Assembly (NCBI GenBank): GCA_028687545.1
Contig: JAQTZZ010000018.1
Coordinates: 1 to 64,000 of the forward strand
Source: Candidatus Wallbacteria bacterium
GTDB taxonomy: Bacteria > Muiribacteriota > JAQTZZ01
DNA: 64,000 nt
Direction of reading: 5' to 3'
Shown: piece by piece, positions 40,665 through 49,922 of the stretch
Layout: every line of letters starts with the position of its first letter
Numbering within the stretch: position 1 is the stretch's first letter
Made by a program: the position numbers and the translations under genes
Notes under the pieces: generated by a model
The model's input: the letters and a program-made list of their open reading frames with translations, nothing else
What the model was told of the DNA's origin: nothing
Database searches by the model: none

Positions 40665-41528
40665 ATGAAAGTTTTTAGCTTGCTTCTCATCTTTCTTTTT
40701 ACTCTGCTTCAAAACACCCCGGCTGCAGCTGATGACCTGGTCAACCTTTTGCAGGATCTGGCTTTGGTGGCCGAGCAGGAAGGTTCCATGTACAAAGTTT
40801 CTGCAGATGCAGCTCCCAAAGGGATTCCTCTGGAAACTCTGTGCGGATTACAGAGGCCTGATTACGCTGATGCCATTGAACATATGAGAAAACTGACCCT
40901 CGAAAAAGAAGCGCTTCCCGATAAATTTGACTGGAGAACCCAGAATGCCTGCACCCCGATCAAGAATCAGGGATCGTGCGGCAGCTGCTGGGCCTTTTCC
41001 TCTGTAGGAATTTTTGAGTCAGGGATAGCGATCAAGGATGCTGTGGTCGTGGACCTCTCAGAGCAGGATCTGCTTGATTGCAACGGCATGGGATATAGCT
41101 GCAAGGGCGGCTGGCTGGATGCTCTGAAGTATTTCAAAGATAAAGGTTGCGCAGACGAGAAAACCGTGCCTTATCAGGCAGCAGTCGGCAAATGTAAAAA
41201 TGTGGAACGCTCATATAAAATCAAGGACTGGGCGACTGTAAATCCTACAACTGATGAGATCAAGCTGGCCATCTTCAAATACGGTCCTGTCTCATCGGAT
41301 GTAGCGGCTGACTCCAGCTTTCAGTATTACTCCAGCGGAGTTTATAACCACAATTACACCAAAATCAACCATGCAATTATTCTGGTGGGATGGGACGATA
41401 CGATGGGCAAGAAAGGCTGCTGGATCTTGAGGAACTCGTGGGGTTCGAGCTGGGGTGACAAAGGCTATATGTATATCGAATATGGTTGTTCCAAAGTCGG
41501 CAATGACGTTGTCTGCCTGACATACTAG
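40665..41528 (+). CDS. Secreted papain-like cysteine protease (C1A), tandem copy 2
   Basis: The ATG at 40665 lies 8 bases after AAGGAG (the ORF extends to a TTG at 40659). Signal peptide MKVFSLLLIFLFTLLQNTPAAA; prosegment with GIPLETLCGLQRPDY; catalytic Cys108 in NQGSCGSCWAFSS, His236 in INHAIILVGW, Asn257 in RNSWGSSWGDKGY. The mature domain is close to copy 1 along its whole length. It has its own promoter and terminator pair, so copies are transcribed separately. Confidence 0.95.
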   Translation: MKVFSLLLIFLFTLLQNTPAAADDLVNLLQDLALVAEQEGSMYKVSADAAPKGIPLETLCGLQRPDYADAIEHMRKLTLEKEALPDKFDWRTQNACTPIKNQGSCGSCWAFSSVGIFESGIAIKDAVVVDLSEQDLLDCNGMGYSCKGGWLDALKYFKDKGCADEKTVPYQAAVGKCKNVERSYKIKDWATVNPTTDEIKLAIFKYGPVSSDVAADSSFQYYSSGVYNHNYTKINHAIILVGWDDTMGKKGCWILRNSWGSSWGDKGYMYIEYGCSKVGNDVVCLTY

Positions 41529-41819
41529 TACATTGTAAACTATGTTTCATGTGACGGCAGGTTCTATGCAAGAAGTTGGTAAGTTAGTAGGTTTGTAAGT
41601 TTGTATGTTGGAAAACATTGATTACGGTCTACTAGCGGACCGTAATCGAAGATCCTCTGCACTGCGAAGCGGGACTGTGTATAAAAGCAAAAGGAGACCT
41701 CTGGTCTCCTTTTTTGAGTTATCCACGGTTGATGCATTTTGATGTTTTTTGATGCTTTACATGATCATCAACCCGGAGTAATATTATAAAGTAAGTATAT
41801 AAGGAAAGGAGCATTGAGA
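41529..41819. other. Intergenic region with a second hairpin and low-complexity stretch
   Basis: About 290 bases with no gene. It contains a G/T-rich run (ttggtaagttagtaggtttgtaagtttgtatg, near 41573-41610), a perfect 10-bp hairpin (GATTACGGTC...GACCGTAATC, 41621-41648, 8-base loop, no T tail), the terminator at 41689 and promoter-like TTTACA (41756-41761) with an A/T-rich region downstream. Confidence 0.6.
41689..41715 (+). terminator. Intrinsic terminator
   Basis: AAAAGGAGACC-TCT-GGTCTCCTTTTTT, a strong stem with T tract, 160 bases after tandem copy 2. Confidence 0.85.
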
Positions 41820-42692
41820 ATGAAAGTCTGTATCTTACTCTCTGTATTTCTGTTCTCTCTTTTTCTGAGCATCCAGCCTGCTGCAGCTGATGACCTGGTA
41901 GGTCTCGTGCAAAACCTGGCGATACTAGCCGAGCAGGAAGGTTCCTTGTACACTGTTTCGATGGATGCTGCACCCAAGGGAATACCTCTGGCAACTCTCT
42001 GCGGCTTCAAACGGCCAGACTATGCAGATGGTCTCATGCACATGAGAAAACTGACGGTTAAAAACGACCTGAAACTTCCCGCCACTTTCGACTGGAGAGC
42101 CCAGAACGGCACCACGCCGGTCAAAAATCAAGGATCCTGCGGAAGCTGCTGGGCATTCGGCTGCGTCGGTATATTCGAGTCAGCGATTGCCATCAAGGAC
42201 AGTGCGATCATCGATCTTTCAGAGCAGGACCTGCTGGACTGCAATACGCAGGGCTATTCCTGCGACGGCGGTTACATTGATGCACTCCAGTACTTCAAGG
42301 AAAAAGGCTGCGCAGACGAAAAGACAATCCCTTATCAGCAGGCTCAGAAACAGTGCCGCGATGTGGCACGAACTTATAAAATCAAAGATTGGTCCGCGGT
42401 TGACAGCAATGAGGCTGCGGTCAAGCAGGCTATTTATACCTATGGCCCGATCGTAACCGGCGTGACTGCGGATTTCAGCTTCCAGTTTTACTCCGGCGGT
42501 GTTTACAACCACAACAACACCGGTGAAATGAATCATGCAGTGATCCTTGTGGGATGGGATGATACTAAGGGCAAGAAAGGCTGCTGGATCATGAAGAATT
42601 CATGGGGCGCGAGCTGGGGCGATAAAGGTTACATGTACATTGAATACGGCTGCTCCCATATCGGGACAGAAAGCACTTGCGTTAATTACTGA
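41820..42692 (+). CDS. Secreted papain-like cysteine protease (C1A), tandem copy 3
   Basis: The ATG at 41820 follows AAGGAG. Signal peptide MKVCILLSVFLFSLFLSIQPAAA, nearly that of copy 1. Prosegment with GIPLATLCGFKRPDY; catalytic NQGSCGSCWAFGC (an extra Cys replaces Ser after the helix start), MNHAVILVGW and MKNSWGASWGDKGY. Slightly longer than copy 2 (KNDLKLPATF; GEMNHAV insert). Its upstream region lacks the palindromic operator of copies 1 and 2. Confidence 0.95.
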   Translation: MKVCILLSVFLFSLFLSIQPAAADDLVGLVQNLAILAEQEGSLYTVSMDAAPKGIPLATLCGFKRPDYADGLMHMRKLTVKNDLKLPATFDWRAQNGTTPVKNQGSCGSCWAFGCVGIFESAIAIKDSAIIDLSEQDLLDCNTQGYSCDGGYIDALQYFKEKGCADEKTIPYQQAQKQCRDVARTYKIKDWSAVDSNEAAVKQAIYTYGPIVTGVTADFSFQFYSGGVYNHNNTGEMNHAVILVGWDDTKGKKGCWIMKNSWGASWGDKGYMYIEYGCSHIGTESTCVNY

Positions 42693-42712
42693 TATCCAGC
42701 TGTTTGAAAACC

Positions 42713-42748
42713 AAATCCGGGGAACTTGACTGTTCCCCGGATTTTTTT
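42713..42748 (+). terminator. Intrinsic terminator
   Basis: Perfect 13-bp stem AAATCCGGGGAAC / GTTCCCCGGATTT with a 6-base loop and T7, after tandem protease copy 3. Confidence 0.9.
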
Positions 42749-42773
42749 ATAAATGCAAAATCACAGAATATTC

Positions 42774-42782
42774 TGATATAAT
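42774..42782 (+). promoter_or_regulatory. Extended -10 promoter of the 42.9-49.8 kb operon
   Basis: TGA-TATAAT (TGn extended -10) at 42774-42782; the -35 is poor. The start codon at 42873 is about 90 bases downstream. Confidence 0.45.
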
Positions 42783-42872
42783 TTATAAAGAAGCGTGAGC
42801 TTCAAATCAAGGCGTCCCATTCTGGGGGGATTTTGTGATTCCTGTAATGCGGAACGCCGGCAGGGGATGAAT

Positions 42873-45800
42873 ATGAAAAAGTGCTCGGTCTGTGAAACCG
42901 AAAATAAAAAGAATCTACAGTTCTGTTCTGGATGTGGGTACAGTCTGATCCTGGATAAAAAACACATCTCAGAACAGCTGGATGATCTGTCTCTGTTGTT
43001 CGCCTGCCTGGAATGCCCCAGTAAACCTGAAGTCCTCGAACGCCATGCCGACTCCATTCTGGAGAAGCTTACCACCATCATCAAAGGTGACCAGGGTGAT
43101 ATCCTGATCTTTGACGGCAAACTGGTTTTTGCCGTTTTCGGGCGTGACAAGCAGCTGGATTTTGACCCCATCTTTGCCTGTTATTCAGCCATGAAGATTC
43201 AGGATTCAGTGAATGATTACAACCGCCACGATTCAGACTTCAAATCTCACCGTCTCTCCTGCCGAATCATTGTTTCCACCGGCCTTGATCTCAAGACGCT
43301 CACTCCAGACATCTCTGAGATCATCCGTCATAAACAGCGCGTTCTACAGCTGATAGAGAGCTGCTCGATCCCTGGAGAAATTCTCACTTCAAATGGCCTG
43401 GTGTCATCCCTGAAAGGTAGATTCGTGCTGGAAATGATGGAACCCCTCACAGTCAGAAATTCCTCGGTGGACATGTTCATGCTCAAGGGCAAAGCTGCTC
43501 TCAACGAACCCAGGAAAATCTGCCCTTATTGCGGATCTGAAAACCCGGATGTCTATTTTTGTCCCAGTTGCGGCCAGAAAATCGCTCCAGTGCAGTCCGA
43601 ACTCTTTGAAGAGCTCAAACAGCTGACAGTCCTGTACGCTGAAATAAATGATTCCTCTGCCCAGCCGGAAGATGCAACTAAATACAAATCCCTGGGTAAG
43701 ATTTTCCAGGCTTTGCGTAAAATCATTGAGGACGAAGAGGGTACTGTAATCCGATTCGAGCGGAATTCCCTGAGAGCCGCTTTTGGCCTGGAAAAAAGCA
43801 CGGATATGGATCCTCAGCATGCCAGTTATGCCGCACTGAAAATGCACGAGATGATCATTGAAATCAAGGAAAAACTGCGCTCCCTGATCAGCCCGGGCCT
43901 GTCGCTCTCTGTCGGCATCCATTCCGGCAAAGTCGGAAAAGGATTCATCGGAAATACGTTCGACATCATCGGTCTCGCAAAGGAAATTGCAGTGAGGTTC
44001 GGGCAGAATGCCGGTCCGGGTAAAACCCTGATCAGCCTCGAACTAGGGCGTCAGCTCAAGGGCAGATTCATACTGAAACCTTACAATCAGATCACAGTCA
44101 GCGAAAATCTGAAAATGCCTTCCTTTCACTTGATCGGCAAGGAGAAAGTCAGGATGCGGAGAGTGCTGGGAAATTATCCGGACTTTGTAGGCAGGCGTAA
44201 AGAACTGGAATACTGCATCAAGAAATTTCATGAGACAGTCGACAGCGGTAACCCTCATCTGACGATCATCAGCGGCACTGCAGGTATCGGAAAGAGCAGA
44301 TTACTGCTTGAATTTGAGCAGTATTGTCACAAATCAGAGCTGACAATCTTTGTTTCCAGATGTTTTCTGAATCCGACAGTCGCCAATAACTATCATGTCT
44401 TTAAAGTCTATCTCCTTTCACGGGTTAAAAAGAAGAATGAAGCAGATCTCCTGAATTACCTGCAGAAAATCATGCCTGACTTTGAACAGGAAAAACTGGC
44501 GGAATATGCCAAAGTATTTTCCTGCCTGCTCGGATTCGAATACCAGGAAACAGATGCCATCAAATTGCTGAGAGAAAATCCGGAATTCTTAGCAAGAATG
44601 GCTTTTAAGGGCTTTGAGGATCTTTTCACTACGATCAGCTCTAAAAACCCGATCCTCTTTTTGGTGGAAGACTTTCATTTTGTAGATGAGGGTTCCCTGA
44701 ATCTGATCAGCCATCTGCTGAAATGGGTACATGGTAAATTGTTCTTCCTCTGCAATGCGCGCCCCGAATGGCATGACAGGAAACAGGAACTGCCTGAAGA
44801 ACGATTCTCTGAACGGGCTCTGCATGAACTGGAAAAACCCCTGATCCGCAGGATGGTGGAAAACATCCTCAGCAAAGCCGATTCAATTCCAGAACGGATT
44901 TTCCAGGTGATTGAGGAAATTTCGCTGGGAAATCCATTTTACATCGAGGAATTGATCATTTCCCTCAATGAAAAAGGCATTATCCGTGAAGTGGGAAACA
45001 AGCTCTTAATAAATGCTGATGAGATTGATACCCTGGAAATTCCTGCTTCACTGGAAATGCTGATCCAGGCAAGGCTCGAACATCTTGGCAAAGATGTGAT
45101 CAGATTTCTTAAAAAGGCTTCAGTTTTCGGGAGACGATTCTCGCTGGAAGGAATCGCCAGTCTGGAAAAAACACTTCATGTGAAAGACCTTCTGAATCTC
45201 TGCGTGGATAAAAGCATCATCATGCAGGATCAGGCCACCAAATTTGATCAGCAGAATCAATATAAATTCACTCACGAAATCATTCACGATGTCATCTACA
45301 ATAAACTGACAGGCATCCAGAAGATCGAACTGCATGGGAAAGCCGCCTCCTGGCTGGAACTCCAGCTGGATCCAGGTGAAACCGAAACCCTGCGTCACGC
45401 TGAGCTTTATCAGCAACTTTATTATCATTATGATAAAGCCCAGAATTCCGGGAAGATTACACTTTATGCCGCTCTTTCCGGGAGAATGGCATACAGCCAT
45501 TATCAGAACGGGGAAGCTCTCAAGTATTTTAGAATTGTGGAGTCCTGCCTGAAAAAAACACCCGGCCTGCTTCCAGAAGACCAGCTGATAAAATTTCTGG
45601 AGACATATGCTGAAGCCATGGACATTGCCGGTGAAAACGCCGAAATGGTTGAAATCATCAATTATTTTCTAAGTAAATTCAACTTTGACGCTGAGAATTA
45701 CAGCAGACTGATTCTGAAAAAACTTAATGCCTGCCACTTGCTGTCGGATGTGGAAACCTGGTCGACTCTCCTCGATTCTCTGGAGGAATTCTCTCTGAAA

Positions 45801-46595
45801 AAGCTTAGCGATCTTAAAAGCTACGGCTGGTTCAAAGCCAGGATCCTCGAAAACCGGGGTGGACTCTGCTGGCAGAAAGGACTGTATGACGAAGCCATGA
45901 AATTCAACTGCCAGGCACTTGAAATCAACCAGGAAATAGGAGACCGCAAGGGCGAAGCCAAATGCCTTCACAACATCGGACTCTGTTATCACAACCGCTG
46001 CGATTATGACAAGGCTCTTGATTACTATCTGCAGGCCCTGCGCGTCAATGAGGAAACAGGAGACATAATCGGTCTGGCCAAGTCACTCAACAATCTGGGA
46101 TTGATCCAATCAGAGCGCAGCGACTATCAGAAAGCCCGGGAATATTACCTCAAATCGCTGGACCTGCATGAAAAGATCGGAAATCGGATCGGCATCGCCA
46201 ACGCATACAACAACATGGGAATGAACTGCATCAATACAGGCAAATACGACGAAGCACTGCCTTATCTTGAACACGCAAGTGAAATCTACAACGAGATCGG
46301 GGACGAGCTTTCAGTGGCATATGTCCTGAACAACATTGGTGAAGTCTTCCATTTCAAGGGAGACCCGGACCGGGCCCTGGAATGTTACCGTGAATCTTTG
46401 AATATCAAAGAAGAACTGGGCGACATCTGGGCGGCAGCTTATACTCTGTATTACATGGGACTGGCTTACAAAGCAAAGAACGACCCCGACTCAGCGCTCA
46501 CCCACTTTCAGCGCTCACTCCGGATCAGAAAAGAAATCGGCGATAAGAGGGGCATTGAGCTGACCGAGAAAGCGATTTCGGAATTTAAAAATTGA
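42873..46595 (+). CDS. Zinc ribbon / two degenerate cyclase domains / AAA ATPase / TPR regulator
   Basis: Start at 42873 (GGGG 6 bases upstream; ATG 42867 is two codons earlier). Order: zinc ribbon CSVCETENKKNLQFCSGCG (residues 4-22); first class III cyclase-like domain (about 38-200); second ribbon CPYCGSENPDVYFCPSCG (about 215-232); second cyclase-like domain (about 245-420); AAA/STAND-type ATPase with Walker A GTAGIGKSR (468-476) and Walker B ILFLVEDFH; winged-helix-like and helical linker; TPR repeats (about 1000-1235; CLHNIGLCYHNRCDYDKALDYY and relatives). The metal-binding aspartates expected at the strand-1 site are not seen (LLFACLE, VLYAEIN), so both cyclase domains probably bind but do not convert nucleotides. 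Likely a cytoplasmic signalling hub. Its stop overlaps the next ORF. Confidence 0.9.
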   Translation: MKKCSVCETENKKNLQFCSGCGYSLILDKKHISEQLDDLSLLFACLECPSKPEVLERHADSILEKLTTIIKGDQGDILIFDGKLVFAVFGRDKQLDFDPIFACYSAMKIQDSVNDYNRHDSDFKSHRLSCRIIVSTGLDLKTLTPDISEIIRHKQRVLQLIESCSIPGEILTSNGLVSSLKGRFVLEMMEPLTVRNSSVDMFMLKGKAALNEPRKICPYCGSENPDVYFCPSCGQKIAPVQSELFEELKQLTVLYAEINDSSAQPEDATKYKSLGKIFQALRKIIEDEEGTVIRFERNSLRAAFGLEKSTDMDPQHASYAALKMHEMIIEIKEKLRSLISPGLSLSVGIHSGKVGKGFIGNTFDIIGLAKEIAVRFGQNAGPGKTLISLELGRQLKGRFILKPYNQITVSENLKMPSFHLIGKEKVRMRRVLGNYPDFVGRRKELEYCIKKFHETVDSGNPHLTIISGTAGIGKSRLLLEFEQYCHKSELTIFVSRCFLNPTVANNYHVFKVYLLSRVKKKNEADLLNYLQKIMPDFEQEKLAEYAKVFSCLLGFEYQETDAIKLLRENPEFLARMAFKGFEDLFTTISSKNPILFLVEDFHFVDEGSLNLISHLLKWVHGKLFFLCNARPEWHDRKQELPEERFSERALHELEKPLIRRMVENILSKADSIPERIFQVIEEISLGNPFYIEELIISLNEKGIIREVGNKLLINADEIDTLEIPASLEMLIQARLEHLGKDVIRFLKKASVFGRRFSLEGIASLEKTLHVKDLLNLCVDKSIIMQDQATKFDQQNQYKFTHEIIHDVIYNKLTGIQKIELHGKAASWLELQLDPGETETLRHAELYQQLYYHYDKAQNSGKITLYAALSGRMAYSHYQNGEALKYFRIVESCLKKTPGLLPEDQLIKFLETYAEAMDIAGENAEMVEIINYFLSKFNFDAENYSRLILKKLNACHLLSDVETWSTLLDSLEEFSLKKLSDLKSYGWFKARILENRGGLCWQKGLYDEAMKFNCQALEINQEIGDRKGEAKCLHNIGLCYHNRCDYDKALDYYLQALRVNEETGDIIGLAKSLNNLGLIQSERSDYQKAREYYLKSLDLHEKIGNRIGIANAYNNMGMNCINTGKYDEALPYLEHASEIYNEIGDELSVAYVLNNIGEVFHFKGDPDRALECYRESLNIKEELGDIWAAAYTLYYMGLAYKAKNDPDSALTHFQRSLRIRKEIGDKRGIELTEKAISEFKN

Positions 46596-48619
46596 GAACA
46601 GACATGCCCAATCCCGGAGCGGAAAGCGAAAACACATTCGGATCGGATAATCTGCGCCGTTTTGTGGCTGACACTAAGATATCCGACGAGCAGAAATTCG
46701 AGAAATTGAAGTCTGTAGTCCTCAACGACTCTGATCCTTATGTCAGGGCAATGGCCCGCAAATATCTGGAGCTGCTCAGCCGTCACATGGAGAAAAAAGC
46801 TCCGCCTCAGACCACAGTTCAACCTGATTCACCTAAAACCGATATCGCAAAAACACTCAGATCCGGCAATCCCCAGGAGAAAATCTCCTTCCTCAAAGAA
46901 GTGCTGGCGAATCAGGTGGAACTGCCACGCTATCTGCTTTTTGAAACAATCGGAAAAGAACGGGACCCGTTTGTGCTCGCTACACTGATCAGCTGCGTAG
47001 GACGCTTTGGAACAGCCGACGATGGCGATCAACTCAGCCCTTTTTTCAATCACAAGGACCCTAGAGTCAAGGCAAATACAATTGAAGCCGCCCGGCAGCT
47101 CAAATCTGAAAAAATCTACAAACTGATCGTCCCGCTTCTTCAGGATGCTGATCCTCGTGTCAAGGCAAATGCAGCAGGTTTTTTTTCAAAATCCGGACTG
47201 AACCTTACTCTGCATATCATGGAAGAGATGGTGCTGTCAGGCGACAGGCCCCAGCTTGAATCGGCAATTTTCGCGCTTTCCCACATACCGGACGGGAAGT
47301 CAAAAGACCTCCTCAATCAAGCCCGGAAAATATTATCATCGCTCGATAAACCGGGCGCTCAGCCGGACGGGGGTGCATCAGAAGCAGTGTTTGATGACGG
47401 TTTCTCTCCTGCCGCTCTTGAGTTGCCAGCTGAGCCGCCTGTTCAAATTGCGGCTCCGCGACCCGCAGTTAATCAATCTAACCGCATGATTTACGCGATT
47501 ATTGGCTGCGTGGTAATTCTGATCTGTGCCTGCTACGCTTTATTCAACACGGAATCTCCACCAGAACCTACGGTGATTCTGCCGGTCAAACCGGAAAAAC
47601 CCCAGCCAGTTCAGCCTGATGCTGCTGCCACGCGCCCAGCCCTGACAATCGAAAACACGGTTGAACCCAAAGCAGCAGCGCTGAAAAATGCGAATCTGGA
47701 AGCGGCACCTGATTATTACCTGAAAGGTAAAGATGCTCTGCTGCAGGGAAACAACGATCTGGGGTTGTCTTACTTTTCAAAGGCTCTGGCTGAAATCCGC
47801 ACTTCAAAGGCCTATCTGCTCCGCGGTCTGATACTGCAGCGTACCGGGAAATACAGGAACGCGAGATCCGATTTTTCTGGTGCTTTTGAGCTCAGCCCAG
47901 CCTTGAGAGATTCGCTGTTCTCAACACACCTGGATACTCCGGAAATCATCGTCAAACCATCTACTGTGGAAATTCTGACAGCCTGTCTCAGTTCAGGAGT
48001 GGCTTTTTTTCTTGATAACTATGAATCCAGCGCATACAGGACCGGAAAATACGCTTTGGACACTGCCATTACCGCCGAAAATGCCATTGAATTCCATGAA
48101 CGGGGGCTTGAATTTCTTAGAAAAGGTAAATTCCGCGAAGCCCTGCGTGATTTCAGCCGTGCCATTGAAATTTACCCCATGTTCTCCCAGGGTTATGCGT
48201 CAAGGGGATTGACCTGCCTGAAACTCAATGATTCCACCCAGGCTCTGACTGATCTCAATAAAGCTATTGAATTCAACCCCAAGCTTGCAGAGTCGTATTA
48301 TGCAAGAAGCCGCTATTATGCCAGCTTCGGCAATCTGGATTCAGGAATTTCGGACTGCACTTCTGCTTTATCGCTGCGTCCTGGCGCAACAGGAGAAGTA
48401 CTCTGCCATTATCTAAGGGGAGAATTGTTTCTGCGCAAGGGAAAATTCAAAGAAGCGCTCAAGGATCTCAACTGCGCCATCGGCATGGATCCGGACTTCG
48501 GACCTGCCTATGTGCTGCGCAGCAGGGTGGATTCCTTGCAGGGAGATTCCGGCAAAGCCAAACAGGATCTGAGGTTTTCAGCAGACCTTCTGTACCCGGT
48601 AAAAAAAGAAAATGAGTAA
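46592..48619 (+). CDS. HEAT-repeat / transmembrane / TPR protein
   Basis: Either the TTG at 46592 (overlapping the preceding stop) or the ATG at 46604 is the start; neither site is strong. Cytoplasmic N-terminus with HEAT repeats (about 60-240; DPRVKANTIEAARQLKSEKIYKLI and DPRVKANAAGFF), one membrane helix (about 295-314; MIYAIIGCVVILICACYALF), a Pro-rich stretch, then extracytoplasmic TPRs (about 370-660; EFHERGLEFLRKGKFREALRDFSRAIEIYP). It connects the cytoplasmic regulator upstream to the secreted peptidase downstream in the same operon. Confidence 0.88.
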   Translation: MRTDMPNPGAESENTFGSDNLRRFVADTKISDEQKFEKLKSVVLNDSDPYVRAMARKYLELLSRHMEKKAPPQTTVQPDSPKTDIAKTLRSGNPQEKISFLKEVLANQVELPRYLLFETIGKERDPFVLATLISCVGRFGTADDGDQLSPFFNHKDPRVKANTIEAARQLKSEKIYKLIVPLLQDADPRVKANAAGFFSKSGLNLTLHIMEEMVLSGDRPQLESAIFALSHIPDGKSKDLLNQARKILSSLDKPGAQPDGGASEAVFDDGFSPAALELPAEPPVQIAAPRPAVNQSNRMIYAIIGCVVILICACYALFNTESPPEPTVILPVKPEKPQPVQPDAAATRPALTIENTVEPKAAALKNANLEAAPDYYLKGKDALLQGNNDLGLSYFSKALAEIRTSKAYLLRGLILQRTGKYRNARSDFSGAFELSPALRDSLFSTHLDTPEIIVKPSTVEILTACLSSGVAFFLDNYESSAYRTGKYALDTAITAENAIEFHERGLEFLRKGKFREALRDFSRAIEIYPMFSQGYASRGLTCLKLNDSTQALTDLNKAIEFNPKLAESYYARSRYYASFGNLDSGISDCTSALSLRPGATGEVLCHYLRGELFLRKGKFKEALKDLNCAIGMDPDFGPAYVLRSRVDSLQGDSGKAKQDLRFSADLLYPVKKENE

Positions 48620-49766
48620 CCTGCGCTTCTGTAAGTTTTGTTGTTTTTTTCTGCTGGCGATTTTACAATGCTCCAGCCTGTGGGCCGAATCTCCTGAATG
48701 CTTCATCTGCGGGACTGTCATCCAAGGGGAGTATTACACTTTTGAGAAAGACGGGGATAGGGAAAACCTGAAAGTCTGCCAGAACTGTTATCAGAATTGC
48801 CTGCGTTGCGAACTGTGCAAAATCCCGCTCAAAAAAGCTGTCGGCTTCGACGGTCACAACTATTGCGATTCATGCTATCAGAAACTGCAGGAGCGGCCAT
48901 CCTGTACTCTCTGTGGAGCTCTGCTGCCTGGTCAATATATGGATTTCACGGATCCGGCAACAGAAAAGCATTCTTATTACTGTCCGGAATGCGTGAAAAA
49001 CTTTAAAAAATGCCAGGCCTGCGGCCGGCCTTCCCGAAATCTCAGCCAGACCGGGCTCTATCTTTTATGTGACAGGTGTCTGGAAACGGTAAAATATTGT
49101 CACAGCTGCGGACTTCCACTGATCAAGGAATCATATAAATACGAGATCTTCGATTATTCCTACTGCCGGGAATGCGAACAAAGCTCACGCTGCAGTGTCT
49201 GCGGACTCCCTGCAGGAAAATCCGGGACTTTACTTTCAGATGGAAGAGCCATCTGTCCGGACTGCTCCAAAACCCAAGTAACCGACATTCAGGAAGTCAG
49301 GCGAGTTTACGCCCTGGTGTCAGGATTCTTATCCAAAACCTATTCCATGAATATCGCTGAGCTCAACAGGCTTGAATTTGCAAGCCTTTCAGACCTGAAA
49401 ACAATGGCCTCAGTGCTCAATTACATTAAGAAGGACGCAGTTCCGTTAGGCATCTTTTCCGAAGCAGGCGGCAAAACCGACATTTTCGTCCAGTCCAGCC
49501 TGCCGAGAAAACTGCTCGCTGGAGTGCTGGCCCATGAATACACCCACGATTTTATCCATACTGTCAATCCTGGGTTTTCAGATATCGAGATCGAGGAAGG
49601 GATCTGTGAATGGGTGCGCTGGCAGGTGCTCCGCCAGATCGGCGACGAAAAGGGCTGTATTCTCATGGAGCATCAGGAAGGTGTTTACAGCAGCGGATTC
49701 AGTAAAGTCAGGGCAGCGGCTGAAAAAGGCGGATATTCTTCTGTCTTTGATTTGTTCAGGAAGTAA
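48612..49766 (+). CDS. Secreted LIM-like zinc-finger / DA1-type metallopeptidase
   Basis: Overlaps the upstream gene by 8 bases. Signal peptide MSNLRFCKFCCFFLLAILQCSSLWA. Residues about 28-215 carry five or six CxxC-type zinc ribbons in LIM-like spacing (CFICG..CQNCYQNCLRCELCK..CDSCYQ..CTLCG..CPECVKNFKKCQACG, then more). The C-terminal domain has HEYTH (308-312) and EEGICEW from 328, the DA1-like zinc-peptidase signature. In plants DA1 pairs LIM and peptidase domains; bacterial relatives are mostly uncharacterised. The predicted export is unusual for a zinc-ribbon protein. Ends before the ComM gene. Confidence 0.9.
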   Translation: MSNLRFCKFCCFFLLAILQCSSLWAESPECFICGTVIQGEYYTFEKDGDRENLKVCQNCYQNCLRCELCKIPLKKAVGFDGHNYCDSCYQKLQERPSCTLCGALLPGQYMDFTDPATEKHSYYCPECVKNFKKCQACGRPSRNLSQTGLYLLCDRCLETVKYCHSCGLPLIKESYKYEIFDYSYCRECEQSSRCSVCGLPAGKSGTLLSDGRAICPDCSKTQVTDIQEVRRVYALVSGFLSKTYSMNIAELNRLEFASLSDLKTMASVLNYIKKDAVPLGIFSEAGGKTDIFVQSSLPRKLLAGVLAHEYTHDFIHTVNPGFSDIEIEEGICEWVRWQVLRQIGDEKGCILMEHQEGVYSSGFSKVRAAAEKGGYSSVFDLFRK

Positions 49767-49922
49767 TGAATCCGGTTCTCATTTTCTCTCAAATTGATAC
49801 CCCACAGTCTCAAAAAGATACTTGATTCTACTCTTGAAACCTTAAAGGACCTTTGAATACTGTGCTTTTCGCAGATGGCATTCCCCATGCTTTAGATTCG
49901 AATATTAAAAGCAGAGGGGAAA

